DNA from: Reticulitermes speratus | Taxonomy: Eukaryota > Arthropoda > Insecta > Blattodea > Rhinotermitidae | Reading direction: 5' to 3' | NCBI GenBank assembly: GCA_021186555.1 | Contig: JAJKFL010000010.1 | Span: 2,385,487 to 2,449,486, forward strand | DNA length: 64,000 nt | Notes under the pieces: generated by a model | Seen by the model: the letters and a program-made list of their open reading frames with translations, nothing else | The model's database searches: none | Told to the model about the DNA's origin: nothing | Program-made: the position numbers and the translations under genes | Shown here: one piece after another, positions 21,458-33,054 of the stretch | Layout of the letters: each line of letters begins with the position of its first letter | Position numbering within the stretch: the stretch's first letter is position 1

Positions 21458-22262
21458 GTTTAGAAAGAGGGATAATTAGCTTGACTACGCGATAAAAAAT
21501 GTTAAAAACTGAAGGAGCGCCTTATAAAACGAAAGTTTTATACCTTATTTCCTTTTTAGCCTTCATGCTTGACATACGACGAGGTCTGACTAATAAGTTA
21601 GGTTTCTTGGGACATAAAAATTAAATCGATAAGTCTCTACATCTTTAGATGTAGTTCATTTATTCTACTGAATTATCATTATTTTTAACATAATCCCCGA
21701 GTACGTTGATTAAATTGCCCCATCTTGGCACGTTCGTTCCACAATAACGAGGAAGTTTAAATGGTTCTTCTGATTGGTTGCACATGCAGTAATCCGATCT
21801 CCACACCGACTGAATTTTGAAATTCGTGCCAGTTTGGGACAAATGCACGAATTTGCTCGGACTTTAATGTTGAAATATAATTATACTTCAGTGGAATAAT
21901 TGAGAGACATTTAACGTTCTAAAGGCTCTCCCATTTTTTAAATGTTAAATACATTTTCGTTTTCCATGAAGTTTACAAAGACCTACACTGCTTTTACACA
22001 AAGCATAAAAATGATACTTTTGTTAAACTGTGCGAGATATTTACAGTGTCGAAAAACGTTTGAAATAAAAGTGGATTTCACTGAGATCCGTAATTTGTGC
22101 GATGTAGAAAAACCTTGCGTGTTGAATGTTTTAGAAATCAAATGTATGAAGGTTTCTCCATTGAAAACCTTAACCTTTTGTATCAGCTAAATCGGATAGG
22201 TTCGGCAGAGATTTGTAACTTTTCAGTCACAATCCCAGATCTGCCACACACACTGCAGCTTT
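21458..22262. other. no feature recognised
   Basis: AT-rich spacer with no recognised feature. Confidence 0.4.
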
Positions 22263-22263
22263 T

Positions 22264-23475
22264 AACACATGCTGATGACTTGCTGTGTCTACAGCTGCAC
22301 ACAGTCTCCATACACAGCACATGCTTTTAACACATGCTGATGACTTGCTGTGTCTACAGCTGCACACATGTCTCCATACACAGTACATGCTTTTAACACA
22401 TGCTAATGACTTGCTGTGTCTACAGCTGCACACAGTACGTCTCCATACACAGCACATGCTTCTAACACATGCTGATGACTTGCTGTGCCTACAGCTGCAC
22501 ACAGTACGTCTCCATACACAGCACATGCTTCTAACACATGCTGATGACTTGCTGTGTCCTACAGCTGCACACAGTACGGTCTCCATACACAGACATGCTT
22601 CTAACCATGCTGATGACTTGCTGTGCCTACAGCTGCACACAGTACGGTCTCCATACACAGTACATGCTTCTAACACATGCTGATGACTTGCTGTGCTCAG
22701 CTGCACACAGTACGGTCTCCATACACAGTACATGCTTCTAACATGCTGATGACTTGCTGTGCCTACAGCTGCACACAGTACGGTCTCCATACACAGCACA
22801 TGACTTCTAACACATGCTGATGACTTGCTGTGTCTGCAGCTGCACACAGTATCTCCATACACAGTACATGCTTTAACACATGCTGATGACTTGCTGTGCC
22901 TACAGCTGCACACAGTACTCTCCATACACAGTACATGCTTTTAACACATGCTGATGACTTGCTGTGCCTGCAGCTGCACACAGTACGGTCTCCATACACA
23001 GCACATGCTTCTAACACATGCTGATGACTTGCTGTGCCTACAGCTGCACACTAGTCTCCATACACAGTACATGCTTCTAACACATGCTGATGACTTGCTG
23101 TGTCTACAGCTGCACACAGTACGGTCTCCATACACAGTACATGATTCTAACACATGCTGATGACTTGCTGTGTCTACAGCTGCACACAGTCTCCGAATGT
23201 CTCAGTTCAAGTTCGTTTTAACACATTCTTGATTTCTTTCTAGCGCCGCAGTCCCATTTCACAGTACATGCTTCTAACCCATGCTGATGACTTGCTGTGT
23301 CTACAGCTGCACACAGTCTCCATACACAGTACATGCTTCTAACACATGCTGATGACTTGCTGTGCCTACAGCTGCACACAGTACGGTCTCCATACACAGT
23401 ACATGCTTCTAACACATGCTAATGACTTGCTGTGTCTACAGCTGCACACAGTACGGTCTCGAATTTGTCTCCACT
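22264..23475. repeat. 65-70-bp minisatellite, about 17 copies
   Basis: Copies of ACACATGCTGATGACTTGCT, TACAGCTGCACACAGTACGG and CTCCATACACAGTACATGCT. Many copies carry small deletions (ACGGT, CA, TAC). A foreign stretch of about 65 bp at 23195-23262 interrupts the array. Minus-strand frames through it are repeat artefacts. Scattered one-base indels may reflect sequencing error. Confidence 0.93.
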
Positions 23476-23507
23476 TCTAAGGGTTCCGTGTGAATCACAT
23501 TTTCTTT

Positions 23508-23770
23508 TTTTTCTTTCCTTTGGCGCTGCGTCCCGTATTCGGGTCATGGCCTCTCCTTACAAGGCTTCACGATCACACAGTTTAGACACACCACACTCGG
23601 TAGAACTCCTCTGGACGAGTGATCAGCCTGACGTAGAAACCTCTACGTGACAACACACAACATTCACAAGAGACAGACATCCATGCCCCCGGTGGGATTC
23701 GAACCCACTATCCCTGCAAACGAGCGATCGTAGACTCACGCCTTAGCCCGCGTGGCCACTGGGATCGGCA
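23508..23770 (-). mobile_element. SINE family C, diverged C1 copy
   Basis: Head GCCGATCCCAGTGGCCACGC, B box GGTTCGAATCC and C1 body are all recognisable on the minus strand. The 3' end is diverged (GGCCATGACCCGAATACGGG) and reaches a degenerate A-rich tail. Confidence 0.88.
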
Positions 23771-24636
23771 TTTGGGACACCTAGTATTTCGATTTCATCT
23801 TAATGTAAAGTCAGGACTTGTCCGTGTCCTTGAATACGATAGCGTTAAGACGTAAGTTTCAGTGAAATTAAGAGTCCACGGATTATTAACCTCGACATCA
23901 GATATATGAGAAGCTAGCTTCAAATTCCGACCTTTTACCCCTGAAGAGAGAACCTGCATTACCAACTGAGTAGGAATCTTACTAGAACGCACCAAAAATG
24001 AAATTCGCCCGTACCGTATTGTAGATTTCCATAACCAAGTCTAATCTATATTGATTCAGTAATTTCGGTTATTAAATATGCACACGGCGCACTGACCATA
24101 CGAAAAGTCTTCAGTTGTAAATGACTCCATCTTGTTCAATACTGAAATCGAAATACTGTATTCTAATCCCCGGTGCAGTGTCGCAATGACATTCCTAACA
24201 ACCTTGACGAGTTTTGACATTGGTGCTGGATGCCACATCTACCGCCATGCGGCGCTGTACACTGCGTTACGTCTTGTGACGTCACTGTCTTTGACGGAAC
24301 GAAAGGTGAAGCGGACCCTTTCGGCATGAGAATGCCGCGAAACGTAATTGTTACTAGTAACATGGGAATGAGCCTACAAACCGTTGAAGGGTCACATAAA
24401 GCAAATCATGCTTTTAGCATACATAATGCGAATGGATAGATTGGGAAGGAAGCATGGCTGTAACTCCAAGTAGATTTCCTTGTCTCGTCAAGTTGGATTC
24501 ACTGTTTATGGTCGCCTTAACAGATGTGCTGCATACATGAGTAATGTTTCCTTTGCCAGGGAGGTGAGACAGATTGGCGGTCACTGGACCCCGCTGTGTG
24601 TTTGATTAAGGGGTCATCATATTTTGAAACCTAAGC
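23771..24636. other. no feature recognised
   Basis: Spacer without recognisable genes or repeats. Confidence 0.4.
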
Positions 24637-24766
24637 CTCATCTTAATTCCATGGAGCAGAGACCTAACTGAGAAGCTAACGGGTCCTCAGCTAGTCAAGA
24701 AATTTCCCGCGTTTTATGGAACCCGAAGGTTCATTACCGCATTCACAACAGCCCGTCACCTGTCCA
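24637..24766 (-). mobile_element. LINE L2, short 3' fragment
   Basis: Minus strand: GTGACGGGCTGTTGTGAATG, CGGTAATGAACCTTCGGGTT, then TTTCTTGACTAGCTGAGGAC and CTGCTCCATGG, the L2 C-terminus and 3' UTR. It is diverged from the other copies. Confidence 0.82.
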
Positions 24767-24838
24767 TATCCTGAGCCAGATCAATTCATTGAGAACTAAT
24801 TGGTTTCTGGACTTTATCCATCGTCCGGAAATCTAAAA

Positions 24839-24881
24839 TCACGACGTTTCGGAAGCTGGATCTGCTTCCGTCCTCAGGTGA
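24839..24881 (-). ncRNA. hammerhead ribozyme candidate, left arm
   Basis: On the minus strand: stem I TCAC with GTGA (four pairs), core CTGAGGA (24877-24871; G at the tolerant position 7), one extra base, stem II GGAAGC with GCTTCC (six pairs, loop AGATCCA), GAAA, stem III reduced to ACGT, and C as the cleavage nucleotide. Stem III is too short for one molecule, but the palindrome could pair between two molecules. Confidence 0.5.
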
Positions 24882-24906
24882 AGGGGGAGGGAGACACCTA
24901 CTCTGT

Positions 24907-25195
24907 TGGGTCCCTTAGACCGAGCTAACCTCAATCACTGGACCCAGTTGGGTCCCTTAGACCGAGCTAACCTCAATCACTGGACCCAGTTGGGTCCCTT
25001 AGACAGAGATAACCTCAATAACTGGGCCCAGTTGGGTCCTTTAGACCATGGTAACCTCAATCACTGGACCCAGTTTGGTCCCTTAGATCGAGTTAATCTC
25101 AATCACTGAACCCAGTTGGTTCCCTTCGACCGAGCTAACTTCAATCACAGGACCCAGTTGGGTCCCTTAGACAAAGCTAACCTCAATCACTGGAC
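24907..25195. repeat. 42-bp minisatellite, about 7 copies
   Basis: Direct repeats of TTGGGTCCCTTAGACCGAGC then TAACCTCAATCACTGGACCC. The last direct unit meets an inverted unit at GGACCAGTGATTGAGG, so the array forms the loop of the foldback. Confidence 0.92.
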
Positions 25196-25258
25196 CAGTG
25201 ATTGAGGTTAGCTCTATCTAAGTGACCCAACTGAGTAGGTGTCTCCCTCCCCCTTCAT

Positions 25259-25296
25259 CTGAGGACGGAAGCAGATCCAGCTTCCGAAACGTCCGG
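25259..25296 (+). ncRNA. hammerhead-like motif, right arm, stem I lost
   Basis: Same CTGAGGA core and the same six-pair stem II as the left arm, then GAAACGTC. The flanks (CAT before, CGG after) no longer pair as stem I. This copy is probably inactive if the left-arm copy is functional. Confidence 0.4.
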
Positions 25297-25367
25297 ACGT
25301 TGGACAAAGTCCAGAAGCCAGTTAGTTCCCAACGTTACATACCGTCGTCAGAACCTTTTGGAATTTA

Positions 25368-25525
25368 TTCAGATCAATCCAGTCCATTCCTCCCAATCCC
25401 ACTTCTTGAAGATCCATTTTAATATTACACTCAAATCTACGCCAAGGTCTTCCAAGTGGTCTCTTTCCCTCAGGTCTCCCCACCAAAACCCTGTACGCAC
25501 CTCTCCTGTCCCCCATACGTGCCAC
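25368..25525 (-). pseudogene. LINE L2 C-terminal fragment
   Basis: The minus strand reads [20 protein letters not shown], then [20 protein letters not shown] and GMDWIDL. This is the conserved tail GRPRRRWEDNIKMDLxExGxGGxDWIDLA of insect LINE ORF2 proteins. It stops where the right arm of the foldback begins. The W-x-D of the consensus is changed to F-x-C. Confidence 0.85.
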
Positions 25526-25837
25526 ATTCCCCGCCTATCTCATTCTTGATTTGATCACCTGATTAATATTTGGTTAGGAGTGCAAATCTTTAAGATACTT
25601 AAGATCTCTAAGATACTCGTTATGAAGCGTTATCTTACGATATGTAATGTTTAAATGTGTGCGGTCAAGAAACTGCGTGGTTACTGCAAGCGTGTGCGAT
25701 ATATATCAACTGCACTGTGTCATACGACGTATCGTTTTCTTGCCCTGAAGAAGATGTCGCACACGCAGTGTATCAAGGCCACAGGTCACACATGTTAAAT
25801 ATTACAGGACGGCTATTTGCATCTTTTATTGTGCATA
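25526..25837. other. no feature recognised
   Basis: Spacer; nothing recognised. Confidence 0.4.
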
Positions 25838-26210
25838 TAAATGTGATGCTGCAGAAGAATGGAGAAGATCAGTTGGACCGATCGTGTGAGAAATGAAGAA
25901 GTATTACATAGAGTGAAGGAGGAAAGGAATATCGTACATACAATAAAAAGAAGAAAGGCTAACTGGATTGGTCACATCTTGCGTAGAAACTGCCTTCTGA
26001 AACACGTGATTGAAGGAAAGTTAGAAGGAACGATAGAAATGACGGGACGACGAGGGAGAAGACGTAAGCAGGTACTGGATGATCTTAAGGAAAGGAGAAG
26101 ATACTGGAAATTGAAAGAGGAAGCACTAGTTCGCACTGTGTGGAGAACTCGCTTTGGAAGAGGCTACGGACCTGTCGTAAGACAGACTACAGAATGAATG
26201 AATGAATAAA
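25838..26210 (+). pseudogene. LINE L1 3' fragment, open to its stop
   Basis: 5'-truncated L1 copy beginning near the EMWCWRRMEKI block. It is then open through RRKANWIGHILRRN, IEMTGRRGRRRKQ and GPVVRQTTE stop at 26197, with a GAATGAATGAAT tail. About 112 codons, no frameshift. The RT palm and endonuclease are absent, so it is not functional. Confidence 0.88.
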
Positions 26211-26645
26211 GGCACTTACTACAACCCATGTTGAGCGGAAGGACTGAGCAACACCGCTGTGATAACCCCAATATCTCGCATGTTTTCTCCTGTTAATAGT
26301 TTTTTCCGGACAAAATAATACTTTGTAGTGTGTCGGGGTAATATAAGAGACTGGTGAGGTTTTAATGAAGATGTTGGTTAAGGACTGCGTAACCACAGTC
26401 ACTGTTAGGTGGTTGTACACTCACTGTCTTTGGCTTACAAGTGATTACAAAGGAGGGGCTGACACTGTTAGTAGCCGCCCTCGGAACTTCCTATCGCCAG
26501 CTCGCTGTCTGCAGTTCATAATGCGACAGACATCGCAATAATCGGATGGCATCCCTCGGCGGTCGTTAAGGATACTCCTCACCCTCGCATTTACATCTCA
26601 CCCTACCCACAGGAGAAACAATTTTGGACCAAGTAAATAAAGAAC
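26211..26645. other. no feature recognised
   Basis: Spacer; nothing recognised. Confidence 0.4.
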
Positions 26646-26882
26646 GCCGATCCCAATGGCCGTGCGGTCTAAGGCTTGGGTTACGGCCTCTCGCTTGCTG
26701 GGATTGCGGGTTCGAATCCCGCCGGGGCATGGATGTCTGTCTCTTGTGAGTGTTGTGTGTTGTCAGGTAGAGGTCTTGCGTCGGGCTGATCACTCGTCCA
26801 GAGGAGTCTTATCGAGAGTGGTGTGTCTGAGTGTGATCGTGAAGCCTCGAAAAAATGGGGCGGCCTAGGCCCCCAAGGGGAG
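26646..26882 (+). mobile_element. SINE family C (C1 tail)
   Basis: Head GCCGATCCCAATGGCCGTGC, B box GGTTCGAATCC, C1 body and 3' end GGGCGGCCTAGGCCCCCAAG. The terminal GCTGTCGAGCC and A run are missing. Confidence 0.92.
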
Positions 26883-26939
26883 AGAACAGAAATGAAATAA
26901 GTTATAGGAGAGATGCAATGTAAGTTTAACGCAATCCTA

Positions 26940-27527
26940 TGCCGCGTTCTCGTAACCGCGTTTGTCATGAAAACGCAACAGTACGTTCTCTTTATATTGT
27001 TGACGTACATGTACCTGTCAACAATATATAAAACTCTTTAGTTCTGCCATGGGAATGCAACAATGGTTTCTGTTTGCACTTTTGTCGATCTACAAAACAT
27101 TTCGTGCTGCTGTTAACAATGTAAACGTATTTATTAATGTTATCCAACAATGCACTAATTGTCACAGGTTTATAACAATATATTTAAAAACATCCCATTG
27201 CTACTAGTTTCGGAGTTGTATGTTTTTTGAAATGTATTGTTAGGAACGTGTGACAATTAACTACATATTTTGGTTAATATTAATAAATCGAATTATAATG
27301 CACGGTATGGAAAATATAGAATATAAACGTACTTAGGTGTTCATGTAAAGTGCGTGATATTTATGTCAAATTTTAATCGAATCTGGAGTGTCTGAACAGA
27401 TTTTCGTGAAAGTCTTCCAATATCAAATTTCACGAAAATCCGTCCAGTGAGAGCCGCGCTGATACATGCGGACGGACGGACATGACGAAGCTAATAGGCG
27501 CTTTTTGCGACTTAAGCGAACGCGCCT
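26940..27527 (+). mobile_element. F-MITE: TIR element ending GAACGCGCCT
   Basis: The left end GCCGCGTTCTCGTAACC and right end GAACGCGCCT are inverted matches. The internal sequence shares TCAAATTTTAATCGAATCTG, CATGCGGACGGACGGAC and CATGACGAAGCTAATA with copies at 38.9 and 63.1 kb. No transposase is visible, so it is a non-autonomous DNA element of unassigned superfamily. Confidence 0.65.
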
Positions 27528-28138
27528 AAAGATGGTTATCTTCGGGTAGGACGAGCGGGGTTTGGTATCGGATAGGAGCACTTTTTTGGCCAACAGTATG
27601 TGCTCTGATTTTCACACAGCCAGCTTGTACCAACTCCTCCTTCCGGGTGGTTAAAGAGGCTAAAGCGTCTAACTACACACATTGTGTTCTGATACCCAAG
27701 CAGGAAGCCTGGCGACTAGCTACATAGTAGCGAGGATTATCACGTGATGAGAGAACACTGGGAGTTCTTAATGAGCCTTGATTTTTCATACCGTACAATT
27801 TTTCTTCTGGGTTTCACAACTTATTATAATTTCTGGTGAAAATAGTGTTTTGCGTGCAAATTTGATGAGGGTTTATTTCTTTAAGGCGGTGTTTATCAAA
27901 TTTTCTGCTACTGCGGACCCCTTACGAAGTCTCACTAATTATGCGGGCCCCTCTCGAAAATCGTTCTCTACTCTCGGACCCCTAAAGCTATACGTAAACA
28001 TAAAATTATGTATTAAGTCAATGTGAAACTTTCTTTTAAAAAAGTACGATTTTATTAGCACCAATAACAATAAAAGTAAGATTAGCCTAAGTAAAAACTT
28101 TACCTACCCCTGAGCACTGTTAACCCACTATTCCACAT
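27528..28138. other. spacer with a hAT-like end
   Basis: At 27886-27990 the sequence GTGTTTATCAAATTTTCTGC then TACTGCGGACCCCTTA resembles the CAGTGTTTCTCAAAxTTTTT-GCGGACCCCTT ends typical of hAT-type non-autonomous elements. I cannot place a matching right end or an 8-bp duplication. Confidence 0.4.
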
Positions 28139-28402
28139 AAAGCAATCCCATTACAGGCCTGGACAGACTCTTGGGGCTCCAGGAGGTTGAGGCGCCCAGG
28201 ATTTCTCGACAGTCGGCACATGAAGGTGGTAAGGTTGTTAGCCCTACGCACTGGTCGCCTTTACCTCCAGGAGATATTCCTGCTACTCATGTCTGTTAGA
28301 GGCTGAGTCGACCCCAGGGCCATAGTGCGACTGAAGGGATTATGCCAATGACACCATCGGGAATCGAACCCGCGACCTTCCGGATTGTAGCGCAGTGCTT
28401 TT
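28139..28402 (-). mobile_element. SINE family B, head truncated
   Basis: Minus-strand B with 3' half, shared core and B box GGTTCGATTCC. The stretch GAATTTTTCATTGACATAATC is shortened. The A-box end is lost at AGCACTGCGCTACAATCCGG. Confidence 0.9.
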
Positions 28403-29209
28403 GTGCGGATTTACTCGTGTCGTCTGCTCATTTTTGTCCTAGGTGCTCTCTTCTTACAAGGTTATCCAATAAATACATTGTAGGCTTATAAGTATATTTT
28501 CATCCTTTGCATGCTACAAGTCTTGTTCATATTTCTGTGACATTACCGCCCTTAACTCTTGATTGAAGTAATATTGTTAATGGGTGGTGGAATTCATCCA
28601 CTTTTGTGAACTCACAGTGCAATCCGATGTGTAACATATTCCATCCCCTTTCTCATTTTTCAACCTCCCCTCGAAGTCATCATATGGTGGACAGGAGGGA
28701 GTTGAAGTTTCCACATCGGGGGTGGTATAATGCAATCTATATGTTAATGGAACCTCATGTGCATGCCTTGAGATGCAACACTCCGGGTGGGGGGTGGTGG
28801 TTGCTTAATATTGGATACCGATACTGAATCATACGTGACGTCACCTTCTGAGTCCGACAATGGTGATGCAGTTTCAATTGTAGATGAAGTAACATCTAGC
28901 TATTGTTCGTAGCGGTTGGAATTCTGTTATGTGCTCGCGATGTCTTCAGATTCTGGCTTAACAACCCCTCTCTCTGTCAGGCAGAATGTCACGAATCCCT
29001 CGAGACTTAAGGGTTCTTGCTGTGACGTGAATGAGGTATGTTTTATGCAGAGTGGTGACTAAGAGGCAGTGAAACATGTCTGAAGTGAAATTTTGGTTAA
29101 ACTGAACTATGCTTTGGCATCGTTTAGTTCGTGGATTTTTCTGCATCGTGTTAAAAGATAATAAAAAATTAACGCGGTAAAATAATGTAAGTATAGCATT
29201 TGGTCAGTC
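28403..29209. other. no feature recognised
   Basis: Spacer; a 73-codon frame at 28606-28827 has no recognisable motif. Confidence 0.4.
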
Positions 29210-30491
29210 TGAGGTACATGTTGCAAAGGGCTGAGGTACATGTTGCAAAGGGCTGCGGTACATGTTGCAAAGGACTGAGGTACATGTTGCAAAGGGCTGA
29301 GGTACATGTTGCAAAGGGCTGAGGTACATGTTACAAAGGGCTGAGGTACATGTTACAAAAGGCTGAGGTACATGTTGCAAAGGGCTGAGGTACATGTTGC
29401 AAAGGGCTGCGGTACATGTTGCAAAGGACTGAGGTACATGTTGCAAAGGGCTGAGGTACGTGTTGCAAAGCGCTGAGGTACATGTTGCAAAGGGCTGAGG
29501 TACATGTTACAAAGGGCTGAGATACATGTTACAAAAGGCTGAGGTACATGTTGCAAAGGGCTGAGGTACATGTTGCAAAGGGCTGAGGTACATGTTACAA
29601 AGGGCTGAGGTACATGTTACAAAGGGCTGAGGTACATGTTGCAAAGGGCTGAGGTACATGTTACAAAGGGCTGAGGTACATGTTGCAAAGGGCTGAGGTA
29701 CATGTTGCAAAGGGCTGAGGTACATGTTGCAAAGGGCTGAGGTACATGTTGCAAAGGGCTGAGGTACATGTTACAAAGGACTGAGGTACATGTTCCAAAG
29801 GACTGAGGTACATGTTGCAAAGGGCTGAGGTACATGTTACAAAGGGCTGAGGTACATGTTACAAAGGGCTGAGGTACATGTTCCAAAGGACTGAGGTACA
29901 TGTTGCAAAGGGCTGAGGTACATGTTACAAAGGGCTGAGGTACATGTTACAAAGGGCTGAAGTACACGTTACAAAGGGCTGAGGTACATGTTACAAAGGG
30001 CTGCGGTACATGTTACAAAGGGCTGAGGTACATGTTCCAAAGGACTGAGGTACATGTTGCAAAGGGCTGAGGTACATATTACAAAGGGCTGAGGTACATG
30101 TTCCAAAGGACTGAGGTACATGTTGCACAGGGCTGAGGTACATGTTACAAAGGGCTGAGGTACATGTTACAAAGGGCTGAGGTACATGTTACAAAGGGCT
30201 GAGGTACACGTTACAAAGGGCTGAGGTACATGTTACAAAGGGCTGCGGTACATGTTACAAAGGGCTGAGGTACATGTTACAAAGGGCTGAGGTACATGTT
30301 ACAAAGGGCTGAGGTACACGTTACAAAGGGCTGAGGTACATGTTACAAAGGGCTGCGGTACATGTTACAAAGGGCTGAGGTACATGTTCCAAAGGACTGA
30401 GGTACATGTTGCAAAGGGCTGAGGTACATGTTACAAAGGGCTGAGGTACATGTTACAAAGGGCTGAGGTACATGTTGCAAAGGGCTGCGGT
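29210..30491. repeat. 22-bp minisatellite, about 58 copies
   Basis: Near-perfect 22-bp units GAGGTACATGTTGCAAAGGGCT. Variation is almost confined to TTGC/TTAC/TTCC, GGGCT/GGACT and GAGG/GCGG. Variant types recur in blocks, so there is a higher-order pattern. Minus-strand frames of 60-90 codons through it are artefacts. Confidence 0.96.
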
Positions 30492-30840
30492 TTCTAATAT
30501 ATTGTTTTCTGCAGCAGACATCACTTACAGTGTCTTACGATCTGTACCATTTACAGTAAGGTATGTAATTGTTGGCTTCTACCACTGTCGTGCCGCCACG
30601 GTCCGACCCTCGAGCTTCCTGGCTAGTTCTGGAACGTCAGACCTTGCGACACTATAAGGGTAAGAACCAGGCTCTCGAACTGTGAGTCCAGAGACCTGAT
30701 CCATTAGTGTGCCAACATCTCTCGTGTATAAAAATGAACACTGCAGGGACTGCGAGAGATCAGACCGTACAGACTGCCGTTATCTAGACTCGAAGGCATA
30801 GGTATTTGAGAGATAGAGAGCAACCGTGATACATTTAAAT
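30492..30840. other. no feature recognised
   Basis: Spacer. A TATAAAA at 30727 followed about 35 bases later by TCAGAC could be a chance core-promoter-like pair; I do not call a promoter. Confidence 0.35.
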
Positions 30841-31140
30841 TTAAAACAAGTATATTATATAAAAATCGGGGTAGGTAGTGTCGGAGTCACTACCGCTGAG
30901 GTTTTTGGCGGAAAACGTCGGGTCTATCTCACTGTCGACATCCATTGCCTGTGAACTTGCGTCAGGCGTTGCGGCGTCCGCGCGACTTGTGCTCGCCTCA
31001 ACTTGTCGATGCTGCCTCATCCTCCGCATTCGTTCTGCTGCTGTCATAGGGGCGTTTTTGGATTCCTCATTTATTCTTCTTTCACTTTGTAATCGTTTAC
31101 GATAGGCATTTACCTTCTTGTTTTCAAGATATTTCGACAT
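30841..31140 (-). CDS. hypothetical 99-aa basic/acidic protein or transposon ORF remnant
   Basis: Unrecognised, but it does not look like random sequence. Residues 1-50 are highly basic (NKKVNAYRKRLQSERRI, then TAAERMRRMRQHRQ). Residues 50-99 are serine-, alanine- and acid-rich (ASTSRADAATPDASSQAMDV, DSDTTYPDF). The TAAERMRRMRQ block recalls short basic regions near the N-termini of transposon-borne proteins in insects, which is an impression only. The ATG at 31140 is the only in-frame start seen. No splice sites, promoter or second copy in the window support it. Codon usage is not AT-biased like the flanks. Confidence 0.35.
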   Translation of the reverse strand: MSKYLENKKVNAYRKRLQSERRINEESKNAPMTAAERMRRMRQHRQVEASTSRADAATPDASSQAMDVDSEIDPTFSAKNLSGSDSDTTYPDFYIIYLF

Positions 31141-32273
31141 TTTTTAAATTTTAGGGAAAATTTGTCCAAGTTCAACACTTTCTCACTGTATATTTTTTCA
31201 AGTTCTTTCACTATTGTCACTATTAGTGTTTTATTTTATAGTACTCGTCGAGCTCTGTTAAACGACACCTCACACAACGTCCTACGAGTACGCGTTCCCG
31301 AGCTGTACTAATTTTGCCGCGCGGCGAACCGGTAATTTTTCACTCCAACTTGGCGACCATCTTGTGGCGGCGTGTGACGTCACGCGCTCAAGGTTAATGT
31401 CGCGTAACATTCTTTCATCCTTGCTCTTTTAAACCGTGTATTGCTTATTTGGATATGCGTTATAGTTTTAAAGTTATTAAGATCTGTGTGGTATACACAA
31501 AATCGTAACATCGACTTTCGCATAGTTTCCCCCCATACCGGACCCGCGGTGTAAGACGTTTTCCGTCAAAAAGGGATACATTATTTGAAATAAGGAGCGA
31601 GGTTTACCAATAATATGCAACTAATAATTTACCAAATTCTAACACTTCACTGACCAAAACCACCTTAGGTCAATTCAGAAATAAACCGTCCTACCTTGTA
31701 GAAACAGTATAAAGGTGAAGACCAGCAGCACGACGTCGGACTCCATGTCTGTGACGGTACGTCACCTCGACAGTGGTAACCTCTCGATGACCCAGTCAAG
31801 AATAATAATCCACCGTCCATCTGTCTAATATTTTATACTTAAAGTATTGCGTTTTTGCAAACTACTGTGTTGCAACAGTTTGCTATTTCATCATAAACCA
31901 ATAACTATACAGTTTATGTAACCTCAATCTGAACGTTACAAAATTCTACTTCCCGGTCATCAGCAAATGCTTACCCCAAGTTACTCCAGCCATCATATTT
32001 GCCACATCAGTACTCTACACATTCCAGACCTAACAAACATCAGCAGTTCTCTACCTTTCAAATGTGGTCGGTGTTCTACATTGTAACTTGCATCCGCATT
32101 TGTGTCTACATTTCGCAGTTGGTCAGTGTTACTGCATTACAACTACAGTAGTGCTTCGATCTCTTTCTCAACTTCCTATACTCTTTTATTCAGTTAGTTT
32201 TCACACTTATATGTTATCTTATATAGTATATATGTAGTAGTCGTGTATGTATATATATATATATATATATAGG
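31141..32273. other. no feature recognised
   Basis: Spacer; a GC-richer patch at 31300-31400 contains TGACGTCACGCG. A TA run at about 32240-32270 directly precedes a SINE. Confidence 0.4.
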
Positions 32274-32549
32274 TAAAGTTCACCTTACAACAGGCCATGA
32301 AGGCCCAGATGGGGAGTAGAGGTATAGCTCTACTCTTTCCTTAACCTCGGCGCTAGATGGGGGTGGGTGGTCAACGCCACGCCCCGGCCGCTTTACCCCC
32401 GGGAATGAGCCGGTACCCATTGTACAGGAGGCAGGGTAGGCTCCAGGGTCGGTCTGGACGGGTGCTGAAAATCTCTTCCCCACCGGGATTCGATCTCCGG
32501 ACCGTCCAGCTCGTAGCGAGTCGCTATACCGACTGAGCTATCGCGGCCC
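32274..32549 (-). mobile_element. SINE family A, full length
   Basis: Minus strand: GGGCCGCGATAGCTCAGTCG head, B-box region GGAGATCGAATCCCGG, shared core (CCCGGGGGTAAAGCGGCCGG) and tail GTGAACTTTACCT. It sits between TA and TATG microsatellites, which hide any target duplication. Confidence 0.94.
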
Positions 32550-33054
32550 ATGTATGTATGTATGTATGTATGTATATATATATAAGAGGTCAGAGTAGTC
32601 TCCGCCAAAGAAGAAACAAACCTAACAAAAGCAAAGAAAAAAGAGAAAAAATTAAGCAAACATAAACTTGGAAGAAATAAAAACAAACTAATTATGTCTA
32701 CAAATTAAAATAACAAAAGAAAGCGAATCTAACCTTAAAAGAGATAGTCTGAGCCAAAGCACGCAATCCACCCAATAAGGAATAACCATAATTACAAGAC
32801 CAGTCAGCAGCCATAACAGTACAAACACCAAATGTAGTACAAGCCAAAGAGAAATCCACCTCAAAAGAAGCAAATCCTAATACGGGATCAATAACCAGAC
32901 AAACAAAGAAGGAATAAACCACAGACAGGAGAAAAATAATGTCAGATAATTAGAAACCAAACGAAGATAATGTTTCCTAGAAAACAACTTAACAACATCT
33001 CTAAGAGGCCGAAGAATACAAACAAAACCAACCTTGCCAATAATTAGCGCATTG
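32550..33054. other. purine-rich spacer, possible decayed coding sequence
   Basis: A TATG run (32550-32585), then on the minus strand three overlapping frames (32688-32873, 32698-32922, 32877-33086) rich in F, L, V and C. Read across frames they could be a decayed multi-pass membrane protein. T-rich minus-strand composition alone would also give this, so I do not call a gene. Confidence 0.3.

Larger units (their letters stand above)
24793..25328. mobile_element. foldback element: hammerhead arms, minisatellite loop
   Basis: The left arm (24793 to about 24936) and right arm (about 25195-25328) are inverted copies. Both contain GAACTAAYTGG, TTCTGGACTTTRTCCA, CGTTTCGGAAGCTGGATCTG and GGGGGAGGGAGACACCTACT. 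The left arm has an extra ATCTAAAATCAC-type insertion. Between the arms lies a 42-bp direct-repeat array that ends in one inverted unit. Each arm carries a hammerhead-like core reading toward the outside. No coding sequence is present. Confidence 0.8.

Noticed and set aside
29210..30491. Possible CRISPR-like array
   Set aside because: Units are contiguous with no unique spacers, and the context is eukaryotic; it is a minisatellite.
30727..30765. Core promoter (TATAAAA plus TCAGAC)
   Set aside because: Both words are common in AT-rich sequence and no downstream gene supports it.
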